Source: Mesorhizobium loti (lineage in GTDB: Bacteria > Pseudomonadota > Alphaproteobacteria > Rhizobiales > Rhizobiaceae). From it: a DNA stretch of 64,000 nucleotides. This document shows, one piece after another, positions 27,207 to 36,715 of this stretch. The notes below the pieces were generated by a model, which was not told the origin of the DNA, made no database searches, and saw only the letters and a program-made list of their open reading frames with translations. The DNA is taken from positions 2,829,501-2,893,500 of the forward strand of contig NZ_CP033334.1 of assembly GCF_013170705.1 (NCBI RefSeq). Direction: 5' to 3'. Each line of letters opens with the position of its first letter. Within the stretch, counting starts at the first letter, position 1. Position numbers and translations under genes: made by a program.

Positions 27207-27768
27207 CGAGGATGTCGCGCTTTCCGGGGCAGGCCGCACCATCCGGCAACTGCTGACCGGATCCAGCACGACGCCCTGATTTTCCATCCATGTGGCGGAG
27301 GCGGGAGGCCGCTTCGGCGGTGATGGCAATAGTGGGGTTGCTTCCATCGACCATGTGCTGGCGGCGGTTGCAACTCCCGCTGCTTCCTGCGTGGGCTGAC
27401 GGTTGTTACTGTTACGTACTCCTTCGATGCAGCCTCAGATGCAAGCTTGGCAGCAACGCCAATCAGATTCGGGGGCTCCAATGACGGTCGCGAAGCAATC
27501 GCAGCTCATCTTGGCTCCTGCGATGATTCCGACCGCCAACGTCACCGAGCAGGAGCAGCGGTGGCGCCGCTTCGCGGCAAGCGCTACTTTGTCCGTTGTG
27601 GATCCGAACACGCGCAACCTTCGGGCCAGACCAACAATCTGGCTGAGAGGTTGGAGGCACCTTCGGTGGCGATCGACGAACGACACCAGCTGTCGATGGA
27701 CTGCTCGCTGAGTGATTGGGTGTCTTCGAAGATTCCGACCAAAATGAGCACGTGAAGAGGATCACTTG
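27207..27768. other. 562-bp intergenic region between glmS and the substrate-binding protein gene
   Basis: A possible hairpin ATCCGG-N10-CCGGAT stands at 27241-27262, 34 bp after the glmS stop, without a T run. Several short overlapping frames at 27400-27755 on both strands lack ribosome-binding sites and homology that I can recognise. I see no gene here. Confidence 0.45.
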
Positions 27769-28737
27769 ATGGCCGACCTGGTGAAATTGGCATTGAAAGT
27801 GGCGGTTGTTGCCTCGGCGATTGTGTTCGGCGATATTCGCACCCGCGCTGCTGATCTGGTTATTGCAATGCCGAACTGGTCGTCGGGTCAGGCGACGGCC
27901 AACATCCTGAAAGTGAGTCTCAAGAAGGAGTTCGGGCTCGATGCGGATGTGGTGGAGATGGGCACCATGATTGCATTCGCCGGTTTGGACTCCGGCCAGG
28001 TCGACATCCATCCGGAAGTGTGGCTGCCGAACCTCGATACCTTGGTCAACAAGTATGTCACTCAGGCCGGTACGGTCGCGATCAGCCCGATCGGGGTTCC
28101 GGCCTGGCAGGGCATCTGCGCCAACCGGACAGCGGCCGACAAATACGGCTTCAAGGATATTTCGGACCTCAGTGATCCGAAGAAGACCGAGGCGCTCGAC
28201 ACGAACGGAGACGGCAAGGGCGAGGTGTGGATTGGCGCCCAAACGTGGTCGTCGACCATCATCGAGCGCATCCGCGCCAACAGCTACGGCTATGCCAGGA
28301 ACCTGACGTTGCTCGAAATGCCGGAAGATGTGGGCATGGCGGCTGTGGATGCGGCGGAGGCCTCGGATCGGCCGATGGTCTTCGCTTGCTATGCGCCGCA
28401 TGTGGTCTTCAAATTGCACGACATAGTCCGCCTGACGGAGCCGCCATACGACGCCGCCAAATGGAAGATCGTCCTGCCGACGGAAGACCCGCAATGGCTT
28501 TCGAAATCGAGCGCCGCGGTCGGCTGGGACACGGCCCATTACCACATCGCCTACGCGACCTCGTTGCGCAAAAAACATCCGGAGGTGGTTCGCTTCCTGG
28601 AGCACGTCGACTTCAAGCCGGAGGAGGCGATCGATATGAGCTACGCGCTCCAGGTCGAGCGGCAGGCGCCCTCTGCCTACGCCGAGCAATGGGTGGCCAG
28701 GAACGAGGCGCGCGTCGAAGGATGGGCCAAGCAATGA
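27769..28737 (+). CDS. Glycine betaine/choline-type ABC substrate-binding protein (OpuAC/ProX-like)
   Basis: A 322-residue exported protein. The signal peptide runs to about residue 28 (...R-T-R-A-A). The mature part begins D-L-V-I-A-M-P-N-W-S-S-G and includes D-I-H-P-E-V-W-L-P-N and W-I-G-A-Q-T-W-S-S-T, typical of the OpuAC family that binds betaines through Trp residues. No permease or ATPase gene is adjacent, so it either works with a transporter encoded elsewhere or has another role. GAAGAGG eight nt before the ATG supports this start over the TTG just upstream. It overlaps the next gene by 4 nt. Confidence 0.86.
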   Translation: MADLVKLALKVAVVASAIVFGDIRTRAADLVIAMPNWSSGQATANILKVSLKKEFGLDADVVEMGTMIAFAGLDSGQVDIHPEVWLPNLDTLVNKYVTQAGTVAISPIGVPAWQGICANRTAADKYGFKDISDLSDPKKTEALDTNGDGKGEVWIGAQTWSSTIIERIRANSYGYARNLTLLEMPEDVGMAAVDAAEASDRPMVFACYAPHVVFKLHDIVRLTEPPYDAAKWKIVLPTEDPQWLSKSSAAVGWDTAHYHIAYATSLRKKHPEVVRFLEHVDFKPEEAIDMSYALQVERQAPSAYAEQWVARNEARVEGWAKQ

Positions 28738-29450
28738 CCAGACGCAGGAAGACAAGGTTCGGCACGGACGAACGGGCGGCGGGAACCGGCGGCAGGCATG
28801 CGGCAAGCCTCGCGGTTGTGCTGGCGCTGGGGTTGGTTTTTTCCACCACCGCGTCCCTTGCCGCGGGAACGCAGGTCTACGATCCCAAGACGCGGCAGTG
28901 GACGGATTACAATCGCACCAAGGCCTACCAGTACTACAAGCTTCACAGGCAGGTACCGGAATCCTTCCGCCCGCAGGTGGTCAAGTTCCGGACCGCCGAG
29001 CAGCCCGGCACCATCATCATCGACGGCAACCAGCACTTCCTCTATCTCGTCCAGCCCGGCCAGCAGGCGATCCGCTACGGCATCGGCGTGGGCAGGGAGG
29101 GCTTCGGATGGGCCGGCATCGTCAAGGTTGGGCGCATGGCGGAGTGGCCGACCTGGACACCGCCGGCCGAAATGGTTGCCCGGGATCCAAAAGCCCGGCC
29201 CTGGGCCAATGGCATGCCCGGTGGGCCCGACAATCCGCTCGGCGCGCGGGCGCTCTACCTCTATGAAGACGGCCACGACACCATCTACCGGATCCATGGC
29301 ACGCCCGAACCGTGGACCATTGGTCTGGACGTATCGTCCGGATGCATCCGCATGAACAATGGCGACATCATCGATCTGCATTCCCGCATCAAGGTCGGGG
29401 CGAAGGTCATCGTGCTGATGCAGGGCGCGGCGCTCTACAAGGGTGTGTGA
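28734..29450 (+). CDS. L,D-transpeptidase (YkuD family)
   Basis: A 238-residue periplasmic enzyme that makes 3-3 peptidoglycan cross-links or attaches proteins to peptidoglycan. An N-terminal membrane/signal segment lies at about 24-44 (S-L-A-V-V-L-A-L-G-L-V-F-S). The YkuD catalytic motif is complete: His188 in I-H-G-T-P and Cys204 in S-S-G-C-I-R-M-N-N. The ATG overlaps the stop of the binding-protein gene (ATGA), so the two are translated together; the longer open frame upstream lies inside that gene. A lipoprotein gene follows after 38 bp. Confidence 0.9.
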   Translation: MTRRRKTRFGTDERAAGTGGRHAASLAVVLALGLVFSTTASLAAGTQVYDPKTRQWTDYNRTKAYQYYKLHRQVPESFRPQVVKFRTAEQPGTIIIDGNQHFLYLVQPGQQAIRYGIGVGREGFGWAGIVKVGRMAEWPTWTPPAEMVARDPKARPWANGMPGGPDNPLGARALYLYEDGHDTIYRIHGTPEPWTIGLDVSSGCIRMNNGDIIDLHSRIKVGAKVIVLMQGAALYKGV

Positions 29451-29488
29451 GCGAGGACGGACGTTCGATAAACACAGGGGACAACACC

Positions 29489-29812
29489 ATGGTGACCGGC
29501 AGACAGATCAGGATGAGGCACTGGGCCGGAGCGGCCTTGATCGCCATCGCAACGGCTCTGGCGGCATGCCAGAGCGCGCCGACGCCCGACCAGATGTCGA
29601 GGACGACGGTCGAAACAGCACCGGCCGATCTCCAGCTTCTTTGTGCCGGCGCGGCGGCGAAAGCGAGCGGCGTCGATAGCGGCAAGGCGTTGCCGACCAG
29701 CTCGCGAAAGCTCGATTCCAAGAGCTTCCAGGTCGAACTGAACGTCGCGGGAAAACCAACCAGCTGCATCGTCGATACCGACGGTAAAGTGGCTTCAGTT
29801 CAGCCGGCCTGA
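29489..29812 (+). CDS. Small lipoprotein of unknown function
   Basis: 107 residues with a lipoprotein signal: basic start, hydrophobic A-A-L-I-A-I-A-T-A-L and lipobox L-A-A-C at about residues 24-27. The mature part of about 80 residues has two further cysteines (L-L-C-A-G and T-S-C-I-V), which may form a disulfide. It follows the L,D-transpeptidase gene and may act in the same envelope process. I do not recognise the family. Confidence 0.72.
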   Translation: MVTGRQIRMRHWAGAALIAIATALAACQSAPTPDQMSRTTVETAPADLQLLCAGAAAKASGVDSGKALPTSSRKLDSKSFQVELNVAGKPTSCIVDTDGKVASVQPA

Positions 29813-29816
29813 TTTT

Positions 29817-29847
29817 AAAAAACGCCGATAAGCATCGAAGAGCGGCG
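29817..29847 (-). terminator. Candidate rho-independent terminator of the LysR gene
   Basis: Read on the minus strand, CGCCG pairs with CGGCG across a 15-nt loop and is followed directly by six T. It lies about 70 nt beyond the stop of the LysR gene. The stem is short, so strength is uncertain. The T run is on the wrong side for the lipoprotein gene. Confidence 0.45.
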
Positions 29848-29918
29848 TCCAGGAGCTGAGCGTATTGGACGGGCGCGCTCGGCCGGGCTTTAGCCTTGAC
29901 CGCCACCTACGCTGCCGG

Positions 29919-30761
29919 TCAGCGCAAGCCTTTCACCTTGTTCAGAATATCATCCGAAAGCGCTGAGACGAGCGCCCTGTCCGCGCCCTTGCTCGGGATG
30001 AGGACGAATTCCACATCCTCCAATTGTGGCAGGCTGCCGATCTCCTTCAGGCCTGAAGGCGACATGCTTTGCGGTTGCACCAGAACCCCCATCCCAGCGC
30101 GTGCGGCGGCCGTCAGCCCGCTCAAGCTTCCGCATGTGCAGACAATGCGCCATGGCATGCGATGTCGCTCGAGCGCTTCCAGCGCGATGCTGCGCGTGAC
30201 GCTCGGCGGGGGGAAGGCGATCAACGGCAAGGCCGCGAGCGACAGGACGTGTTCCGGATCGCGGGCGAGCCAGACAAGCGGCTCACGATAGACGAGCCGG
30301 CCACGGCTGTCGCCCAGCCGGCGCTTCGCCAGGACGAGATCGAGTTCGCCATTATCCTGCATTTCGTAGAGCAAGCCGCTGAGAGCAACGGTCAGTTCGA
30401 GATCGACGGATGGGTGGGACCGGACGAAATCCTCCAGCACCAGTGGCAGACGGCTGGCAACCAGGTCCTCGGACACGCCGAGCCTCAACGTGCCGCGCAG
30501 CCTCTGCGCGGTGAACAGCGCCTGCACCTGCCCCTCTATGGACAACAGGGTCCGGGCATGGCCGAGCAGGGCTTCGCCATCAGGCGTCAGCACCACCTTG
30601 TGCGTATCCCTGGCCAGCAACCGCCTGCCAATCGCGGCTTCCAGCTTGCTGATGTGCTGACTGACGGTGGATTGCCCCAACCCCAGCCGCTCGGCCGCGA
30701 AGGTGAAGCTTCCCATCTGCTGGACGGTGACGAAACTGCGAAGTTGGACCAGATCGAGCAT
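29919..30761 (-). CDS. LysR-family transcriptional regulator
   Basis: A 280-residue LysR protein. The N-terminal winged helix covers residues 1-60 (L-R-S-F-V-T-V-Q-Q-M-G-S-F-T-F-A-A-E-R-L, then S-T-V-S-Q-H-I-S-K-L-E). The effector-binding domain begins near residue 90 with L-R-G-T-L-R-L-G-V-S-E-D. It is divergent from the SBF-like transporter gene with 93 bp between their starts. LysR genes usually control the divergent neighbour and themselves, so the transporter is the likely target. The effector is unknown. Confidence 0.92.
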   Translation of the reverse strand: MLDLVQLRSFVTVQQMGSFTFAAERLGLGQSTVSQHISKLEAAIGRRLLARDTHKVVLTPDGEALLGHARTLLSIEGQVQALFTAQRLRGTLRLGVSEDLVASRLPLVLEDFVRSHPSVDLELTVALSGLLYEMQDNGELDLVLAKRRLGDSRGRLVYREPLVWLARDPEHVLSLAALPLIAFPPPSVTRSIALEALERHRMPWRIVCTCGSLSGLTAAARAGMGVLVQPQSMSPSGLKEIGSLPQLEDVEFVLIPSKGADRALVSALSDDILNKVKGLR

Positions 30762-30778
30762 TGATATCTCAATTCACG

Positions 30779-30789
30779 ATAACTGTTAT
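30779..30789. promoter_or_regulatory. LysR-type binding site candidate ATAAC-T-GTTAT
   Basis: A perfect 11-bp palindrome 17 bp upstream of the LysR start, in the divergent intergenic region. It fits the T-N11-A/interrupted dyad pattern of LysR boxes and is the natural operator for the adjacent regulator and transporter genes. Confidence 0.5.
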
Positions 30790-30854
30790 TCCTTGTATCC
30801 TATTTTACAATGCACGAAAAGACGACCTTGGACCCATTCTGGAGCGAACATGTC

Positions 30855-31856
30855 ATGCGCCGCTATCTGCCGGACTCGTTTCTGATCCTGCTGTTGTGCA
30901 CCGTTGCGCTTGCGTCTGTCGCGCCAGCAACCGGGGCGTTCGCGGGATGGTTCGCGGTTGCGACCAATCTTGCCGTGGCGCTTCTGTTCTTCTTGCATGG
31001 TGCGCGGCTCTCGCGCGATGTCGTGATTGCCGGCCTGATGCATTGGCGCCTGCACCTCCTCATCCTTCTGACGACCTTTGGCCTGTTCCCGCTGCTGGGT
31101 CTGGCGCTTGGCTATCTGCCTGCCTCGATCCTGCCCAAGCCGCTCTACCTCGGCATCCTTTTTCTGTGTGTCCTGCCCTCGACGGTCCAGTCCTCGATCG
31201 CGTTCACCTCGATGGCTGGCGGAAATGTCCCCGCGGCCATCTGCTCGGCTTCCGCCTCCAACATCTTCGGCATGTTCCTCACGCCCCTGCTCGTCGGACT
31301 GCTCTTCTCCATCGGCGGTCACGGCGGATTTTCATGGAATGCGTTGAGCCAGATCCTGGTGCAATTGCTCCTGCCCTTTGCGCTCGGACAGCTGCTGGAG
31401 CCGCGGATCGGCAACTGGATACGCTCTCGCAAGACGCTGCTGATGCCTGTCGATCGCGGCTCGATCCTGATGGTCGTCTATTTGGCCTTCAGCACGGCCG
31501 TCGCCGAGGGGCTATGGCATATGTTCTCGCTGCGCGACATCGCTGTGGTCGTTGTCGCCGACATGGCGCTGCTCGGCCTGGTGCTTCTGTTCACTGCCTA
31601 TGGCAGTCGGCTTCTCGGCTTCGACAAGGCCGACCAGATCACGATCACTTTCTGCGGCTCGAAGAAGAGCCTGGCGAGCGGCGTGCCGATGGCCAACGTC
31701 ATCTTTGCCGGCCAGGGCGTCGGCGCGATCGTTCTGCCGCTGATGCTCTTCCACCAGATACAGCTCATGGTCTGCGCCATGATCGCCCAGAAATATGCCA
31801 GTGCGGCGCACCGGTCCGCCGCACGGCAAGCCAAGCCGGCTGCTTCGGTGGCTTAG
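30855..31856 (+). CDS. SBF-like (bile acid:Na+ symporter-like) membrane transporter
   Basis: About 333 residues with roughly ten hydrophobic segments, of the SBF_like/YfeH group. The family landmarks are L-F-F-L-H-G-A-R-L-S near the N-terminus, the C-V-L-P-S-T-V-Q-S-S stretch and S-A-S-A-S-N-I-F-G-M-F-L-T-P at mid-protein, and C-G-S-K-K-S-L-A-S-G-V-P-M-A near the end. The substrate is unknown; members carry organic anions. The ATG at 30855 has GGAG ten nt upstream; an in-frame ATG at 30810 has no such site. Divergent from the LysR gene, its likely regulator. Confidence 0.87.
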   Translation: MRRYLPDSFLILLLCTVALASVAPATGAFAGWFAVATNLAVALLFFLHGARLSRDVVIAGLMHWRLHLLILLTTFGLFPLLGLALGYLPASILPKPLYLGILFLCVLPSTVQSSIAFTSMAGGNVPAAICSASASNIFGMFLTPLLVGLLFSIGGHGGFSWNALSQILVQLLLPFALGQLLEPRIGNWIRSRKTLLMPVDRGSILMVVYLAFSTAVAEGLWHMFSLRDIAVVVVADMALLGLVLLFTAYGSRLLGFDKADQITITFCGSKKSLASGVPMANVIFAGQGVGAIVLPLMLFHQIQLMVCAMIAQKYASAAHRSAARQAKPAASVA

Positions 31857-31979
31857 TTGGGTTTGCGTGTATAGCAGGAGGATCGCGCGCCGCGGAGGGC
31901 TTCACCCCGAGCAGGCAATGCGGCAACGGGCTGGGTCACCAATCCGATCAGCCTCATATCCACAATCGAAGGCACCTGA

Positions 31980-33302
31980 TCAATCGGCTTGGCGGTCCGC
32001 GGCCGGACGACGTCCGTCGATCCACAAGGCGAGCAACGTGCAAGCCGCGCCCGATAGCAGATAGGCGCCGGCGGCGATGAGGCCGAAATTGCCGGCGAGC
32101 AGCAGGGCCGCGAGTGGCGCGAAGCCGGCGCCGAACATCCATGCCAGATCCGAGGTTATTGCCGAGCCGGTATAGCGATGCTGCCGGGAAAAACTCGACG
32201 CAACGACGCCGGACGATTGACCGAAACTCAGCCCCAGGAGGATGAAGCCCAGCACCATGAACAGGGCTTCGCCGACTGCGCCGCCATCCAGAAGCTGCGG
32301 GGCAAAGCCGCTGAACGTCGCGATGGCGATCGCCGAACCGCCAAGCAGCGCACGGCGTCCAACGCGATCGGCCAGCGGCCCTGACGCGACGATCGCCGCA
32401 ATGCCGAACAGTGCGCTCACCGCTTCGATCGCCAGGAAACGCGCCGGCCCTTCATTGGTGAACAGGAACACCCATGAGAGCGGAAACACCGTCACCATGT
32501 GGAACAGGGCGAAGCTTGCCAGTGGCGCGAAGGCGCCGACGACGACATTGCGGCCTTCGGCCCGGATCGTGTCCCTGATGCGCGTCGGCTGCAGGTCCCC
32601 GCTCTCGTACAGTTTCGAGAATTCAGGGGTGACGACAATGCGCAGCCGGGCGAACAGGGCGACCACATTGATGGCGAAGGCGACGAAGAAGGGATAGCGC
32701 CAGCCCCAGGTGAAGAAGTCGTCGGCCGACAGGTTGGCGACGAAGAAGGCGAAGAGGGAGCTTGCCACGATGAGGCCGATCGGGGCGCCCAGTTGCGGGA
32801 TCATGGCATAGAAGCCGCGCCGGTTCCGCGGCGCGTTCAGCGCCAGCAGCGAGGGCAGTCCGTCCCATGTTCCGCCTAGCGCCAGCCCCTGTCCGATGCG
32901 GGCAAGCGCCAAAAGCCACACCGCGACCGCGCCGATGTCGCCATAGGCAGGCAGAAACGCGATGGCCACGGTCGACGTGCCGAGCAGGAACAACGCGATC
33001 GTCAGTTTCGCGCCGCGGCCATAGGCGCGATCGACGGCCATGAACAGCACGGAGCCGAACGGGCGGGCGACGAAGGCCAGCGCGAAGATGCAAAAGGAAT
33101 AGAGCGTTCCGACAAGCGGATCGTGCGTCGGAAACACCAGCCTGGGAAACACGATGACGGAGGCAATCGCATAGACGAAGAAGTCGAAGAATTCCGACGT
33201 CCTGCCGACGATCACGCCAACCGCGATATCCCCCGCGCTGACCTGGCCATGATGCGAGCCGATCAGCTCGCTATTCGTTTCGGCAGTCGAAGTCTGAGCC
33301 AT
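31980..33302 (-). CDS. MFS transporter, metabolite:H+ symporter type
   Basis: A 440-residue twelve-span permease. It has the MHS-type features G-R-T-S-E-F-F-D-F-F-V-Y in the first span, F-V-A-R-P-F-G-S-V-L-F before a D-R-x-G-R-G-like loop (D-R-A-Y-G-R-G-A), and L-A-D-R-V-G-R-R in the second half. Substrates of the group include dicarboxylates, shikimate and betaines; this one cannot be assigned. I chose the ATG at 33302 (M-A-Q-T-S-T-A); the longer frame upstream runs into the cyo promoter region and is unlike the family. It is divergent from the cyo operon. Confidence 0.88.
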   Translation of the reverse strand: MAQTSTAETNSELIGSHHGQVSAGDIAVGVIVGRTSEFFDFFVYAIASVIVFPRLVFPTHDPLVGTLYSFCIFALAFVARPFGSVLFMAVDRAYGRGAKLTIALFLLGTSTVAIAFLPAYGDIGAVAVWLLALARIGQGLALGGTWDGLPSLLALNAPRNRRGFYAMIPQLGAPIGLIVASSLFAFFVANLSADDFFTWGWRYPFFVAFAINVVALFARLRIVVTPEFSKLYESGDLQPTRIRDTIRAEGRNVVVGAFAPLASFALFHMVTVFPLSWVFLFTNEGPARFLAIEAVSALFGIAAIVASGPLADRVGRRALLGGSAIAIATFSGFAPQLLDGGAVGEALFMVLGFILLGLSFGQSSGVVASSFSRQHRYTGSAITSDLAWMFGAGFAPLAALLLAGNFGLIAAGAYLLSGAACTLLALWIDGRRPAADRQAD

Positions 33303-33409
33303 CTTGTCCGTCGCCACCGCGTGGAATGAAGTGTCCGGGACCCAATTCTGGGGATTCCCCAAAGGTTCCATTGTGCGCTGCACACTGGGCCAAAGCCATG
33401 CCTCCTGGG

Positions 33410-33430
33410 CATTGGACAAATTGTCCAATG
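33410..33430. promoter_or_regulatory. 21-bp perfect palindrome between MFS and cyo genes
   Basis: Arms CATTGGACAA and TTGTCCAATG flank a single A. The site lies 86 bp before the cyoA ATG and 107 bp before the MFS ATG, in a 214-bp divergent promoter region. Length and symmetry are those of a dimeric repressor operator (GntR/FCD or MarR families often use such sites). No matching regulator gene is adjacent. Confidence 0.6.
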
Positions 33431-33516
33431 TCACCGCGCCGCCGCGAGCAGTAGCCCTTGATCGATACCGCATTGCAACATGAACCGTTGCCGCGGTCCA
33501 TCGAGGGCAGCGTTTG

Positions 33517-34698
33517 ATGAAACGATTTGGAGCCTTGCTTCTGTTCCCCCTGGCCGGGTTGTTGAGCGGCTGCGATCTGGTCGTGCTCGCGCCCGCCGGC
33601 GATGTCGCGGTCCAGCAGCGCGACCTGCTCGTGGTCTCGACCTTGCTGATGCTGATCATCATCGTGCCGGTCATGGCGCTGACCGTCTTTTTTGCCTGGC
33701 GCTACCGGCAATCCAACGCCTCGGCGACCTATGCGCCGGACTGGGACCATTCGACGAAACTGGAATTGGTGATCTGGGCCGCGCCCCTGCTCATTATCAT
33801 ATGTCTCGGGGCGCTGACCTGGCTCGGCACGCACCTGCTCGACCCATACCGCCGGATCGACCGGATCGAGCCCGGCCAGCCGGTCACGCAAAACCACAAG
33901 CCGCTCAGGGTCGAGGTCGTGGCGCTCGACTGGAAATGGCTGTTCATCTATCCGGACTACGGCTTTGCCTCGGTCAACGAACTGGCGGCGCCGGTCAACC
34001 AGCCGATCGACTTCCGCATCACCTCGTCGGCGGTGATGAACTCCTTCTACATCCCGGCATTGGCCGGGCAGATCTATGCCATGCCTGGCATGGAAACGAA
34101 GCTGCACGCCGTCATCAACCAGCCGGGCACCTACAGCGGCTTCTCGGCCAATTACAGCGGCGCCGGCTTCTCGGGAATGCGCTTTGCCTTCCACGGCCTG
34201 TCCGACCAGGCTTTCGACCAGTGGGTGGCGCAGGGCAAGACAGCCTCGGCGGCGCTCAACCGCGAGAATTATCTCGAACTCGAAAAGCCGAGCGAGAACG
34301 AACCGGTCCGCCACTATGCCTCCGTCGATCCCGACCTTTACGGCGCCATCCTCAACCTGTGCGTCGAGCGCGGCAAGATGTGCATGAACGAGATGATGTC
34401 GATCGATGCCAAGGGTGGCCTCGGTCTTGCCGGTGTCCGCAACACGCTGCCGTTGCAATACGACAAGCTCGCCCGGCGCGGCGCGGTGTTCGGGAACGAT
34501 CCGTCCTATGTCGCCAGCATCTGCACGGCGGAGGAGGCGGCTGCCGCGGCGCGCGCGGCCAGCAATGCCACGGCGACGGATTGGCCGGCCAAAAATCTTT
34601 CCCCGCTGCGCGGGGCGGGGCTGCTGAGGCCCGGGACCGAGAGCCGTCGCGCCGAGGCGGATGCGCCGTCGCTCGGCCTCCTGCGGCGCGAATTGTGA
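33517..34698 (+). CDS. cyoA: Cytochrome o ubiquinol oxidase subunit II
   Basis: The 393-residue subunit II of the bo3-type quinol oxidase. The lipoprotein signal has the lipobox L-L-S-G-C with Cys19. Two membrane segments (about 40-62 and 84-104) follow, then a periplasmic cupredoxin domain. The Cu-A ligands are absent, as expected for a quinol oxidase; the family stretch W-K-W-L-F-I-Y-P and the [12 protein letters not shown] part are present. The C-terminal tail of about 80 residues is longer than in E. coli CyoA. The ATG has GAGGGC upstream and is preferred to the TTG three bases earlier. Confidence 0.93.
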   Translation: MKRFGALLLFPLAGLLSGCDLVVLAPAGDVAVQQRDLLVVSTLLMLIIIVPVMALTVFFAWRYRQSNASATYAPDWDHSTKLELVIWAAPLLIIICLGALTWLGTHLLDPYRRIDRIEPGQPVTQNHKPLRVEVVALDWKWLFIYPDYGFASVNELAAPVNQPIDFRITSSAVMNSFYIPALAGQIYAMPGMETKLHAVINQPGTYSGFSANYSGAGFSGMRFAFHGLSDQAFDQWVAQGKTASAALNRENYLELEKPSENEPVRHYASVDPDLYGAILNLCVERGKMCMNEMMSIDAKGGLGLAGVRNTLPLQYDKLARRGAVFGNDPSYVASICTAEEAAAAARAASNATATDWPAKNLSPLRGAGLLRPGTESRRAEADAPSLGLLRREL

Positions 34699-34708
34699 GA
34701 GACAGCCG

Positions 34709-36706
34709 ATGCCCGATACGCTGACCAAATTCATCTTCGGCCGCCTCACCTGGGACTCGCTGCCGCTGCACGAGCCGATCGTCGTCGCCACCTTCGTCGC
34801 GGTGGCGCTCGGTGGCCTCGCCCTTCTCTGTGTGATCACCTATTTCAAGCTGTGGGGCTACCTGTGGCGCGAGTGGTTCACCAGCGTCGACCACAAGAAG
34901 ATCGGCATCATGTACATGGTGCTGGGCCTGGTCATGCTGCTGCGCGGCTTCTCCGACGCCATCATGATGCGCCTGCAGCAGGCCATCGCCTTCAATGGTT
35001 CCGAAGGCTACCTCAATTCGCATCACTACGACCAGATATTCACGGCGCACGGCGTGATCATGATCTTCTTCGTGGCGATGCCCTTCGTCACGGGACTGAT
35101 GAACTTCGTCGTGCCGCTGCAGATCGGCGCGCGCGACGTCTCCTTCCCCTTCCTCAACAATTTCAGTTTCTGGATGACGGTCGGCGGCGCGATCCTGGTC
35201 ATGGCGTCGCTGTTTGTCGGCGAATTCGCCCGCACCGGCTGGCTCGCCTATCCGCCGCTTTCCGGCATCGGCTACAGCCCCGATGTCGGCGTCGACTATT
35301 ACATCTGGGCGCTGCAGGTGGCGGGCGTAGGCACGACGCTATCGGGCATCAACCTCATCTGCACGATCATCAAGATGCGCGCGCCCGGCATGACGATGAT
35401 GCGCATGCCTGTCTTCACCTGGACGTCGCTGTGCACCAACGTGCTGATCGTGGCGTCCTTTCCGGTGTTGACGGCGGTGCTCGCGCTGCTGTCGCTCGAC
35501 CGCTATGTCGGCACGAACTTCTTCACCAACGACTTCGGCGGCAACCCGATGATGTATGTGAACCTCATCTGGATATGGGGTCACCCCGAAGTCTACATCC
35601 TCATCCTGCCGTTGTTCGGCGTCTTTTCCGAGGTCACCTCGACCTTCTCCGGCAAGCGCCTGTTCGGCTACACCTCGATGGTCTACGCTACGGTGGTCAT
35701 CACCATCCTGTCGTACCTTGTCTGGCTGCACCACTTCTTCACGATGGGCTCAGGCGCCAGCGTCAATTCCTTCTTCGGCATCACCACGATGATCATCTCG
35801 ATCCCGACCGGGGCGAAGATCTTCAACTGGCTGTTCACCATGTATCGCGGCCGCATCCGCTTCGAACTGCCGATGATGTGGACGGTGGCCTTCATGCTCA
35901 CCTTCACCGTCGGCGGCATGACCGGCGTGCTGCTTGCCGTCCCCCCGGCGGACTTCGTGCTGCACAACAGCCTGTTCCTGATCGCGCATTTCCACAACGT
36001 CATCATCGGCGGCGTGCTGTTCGGGCTGTTTGCCGGCATTGCCTACTGGTGGCCCAAGGCCTTCGGGTTCAAGCTCGATCCGTTCTGGGGCAAGGTGTCG
36101 TTCTGGTGCTGGGTGGTCGGCTTCTGGTTCGCCTTCATGCCGCTCTACATACTCGGCCTGATGGGCGTGACTCGCCGCATGCGCGTCTTCGACGATCCTT
36201 CGCTGCAGATCTGGTTCGTCATCGCCGCCTTCGGCGCGGTGCTGATCGCCGTCGGCATTGCCGCCTTCCTGATCCAGATCTTCGTCTCCATCCGCAGGCG
36301 TGAGGCGCTGACCGATCCGACCGGCGATCCCTGGGATGGCCGCACGCTCGAATGGTCGACGTCCTCGCCGCCTCCCGCCTACAATTTCGCCTTCACGCCC
36401 GTCGTGCGCGACAACGACGCTTGGTGGGACATGAAGAAGGCCGGCTACATGAGGCCGCTCTCAGGCTTCAGGCCGATCCACATGCCCAGCAATACCGGCA
36501 CCGGCATCATCCTGGCAGCCTTCAGCGTCGCGCTCGGTTTCGGCATGATCTGGTACATCTGGTGGCTGGCGGCGCTGAGCTTCGTCTGCCTCATAGCCAC
36601 CGCGATCGGCCACACCTTCAACTATATCAGAGACTTCCACATTCCGGCTGCCGAGGTCACGCAGACGGAGGAGGCGAGGACGACGCTCCTCGCCGCTCAG
36701 GGCTAG
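34709..36706 (+). CDS. cyoB: Cytochrome o ubiquinol oxidase subunit I
   Basis: The 665-residue catalytic subunit, matching the E. coli length of 663. It carries haem b, haem o3 and Cu-B. Conserved parts include [10 protein letters not shown] (haem ligand), W-I-W-G-H-P-E-V-Y (Cu-B His and cross-linked Tyr) and H-H-F-F-T-M-G. It reduces oxygen to water with quinol and pumps protons. The ATG at 34709 (M-P-D-T-L-T-K-F) starts 10 nt after the cyoA stop. Third in certainty only to glmS and uxuA in this window. Confidence 0.97.
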   Translation: MPDTLTKFIFGRLTWDSLPLHEPIVVATFVAVALGGLALLCVITYFKLWGYLWREWFTSVDHKKIGIMYMVLGLVMLLRGFSDAIMMRLQQAIAFNGSEGYLNSHHYDQIFTAHGVIMIFFVAMPFVTGLMNFVVPLQIGARDVSFPFLNNFSFWMTVGGAILVMASLFVGEFARTGWLAYPPLSGIGYSPDVGVDYYIWALQVAGVGTTLSGINLICTIIKMRAPGMTMMRMPVFTWTSLCTNVLIVASFPVLTAVLALLSLDRYVGTNFFTNDFGGNPMMYVNLIWIWGHPEVYILILPLFGVFSEVTSTFSGKRLFGYTSMVYATVVITILSYLVWLHHFFTMGSGASVNSFFGITTMIISIPTGAKIFNWLFTMYRGRIRFELPMMWTVAFMLTFTVGGMTGVLLAVPPADFVLHNSLFLIAHFHNVIIGGVLFGLFAGIAYWWPKAFGFKLDPFWGKVSFWCWVVGFWFAFMPLYILGLMGVTRRMRVFDDPSLQIWFVIAAFGAVLIAVGIAAFLIQIFVSIRRREALTDPTGDPWDGRTLEWSTSSPPPAYNFAFTPVVRDNDAWWDMKKAGYMRPLSGFRPIHMPSNTGTGIILAAFSVALGFGMIWYIWWLAALSFVCLIATAIGHTFNYIRDFHIPAAEVTQTEEARTTLLAAQG

Positions 36707-36715
36707 GGTTCGAGC

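Noticed and set aside
27241..27262. Hairpin ATCCGG-N10-CCGGAT as glmS terminator
   Set aside because: Stem of only 6 bp and no T run; noted in the gap entry but not called.
27400..27755. Overlapping frames on both strands between glmS and the binding-protein gene
   Set aside because: No ribosome-binding sites, no known motifs and mutually exclusive frames.
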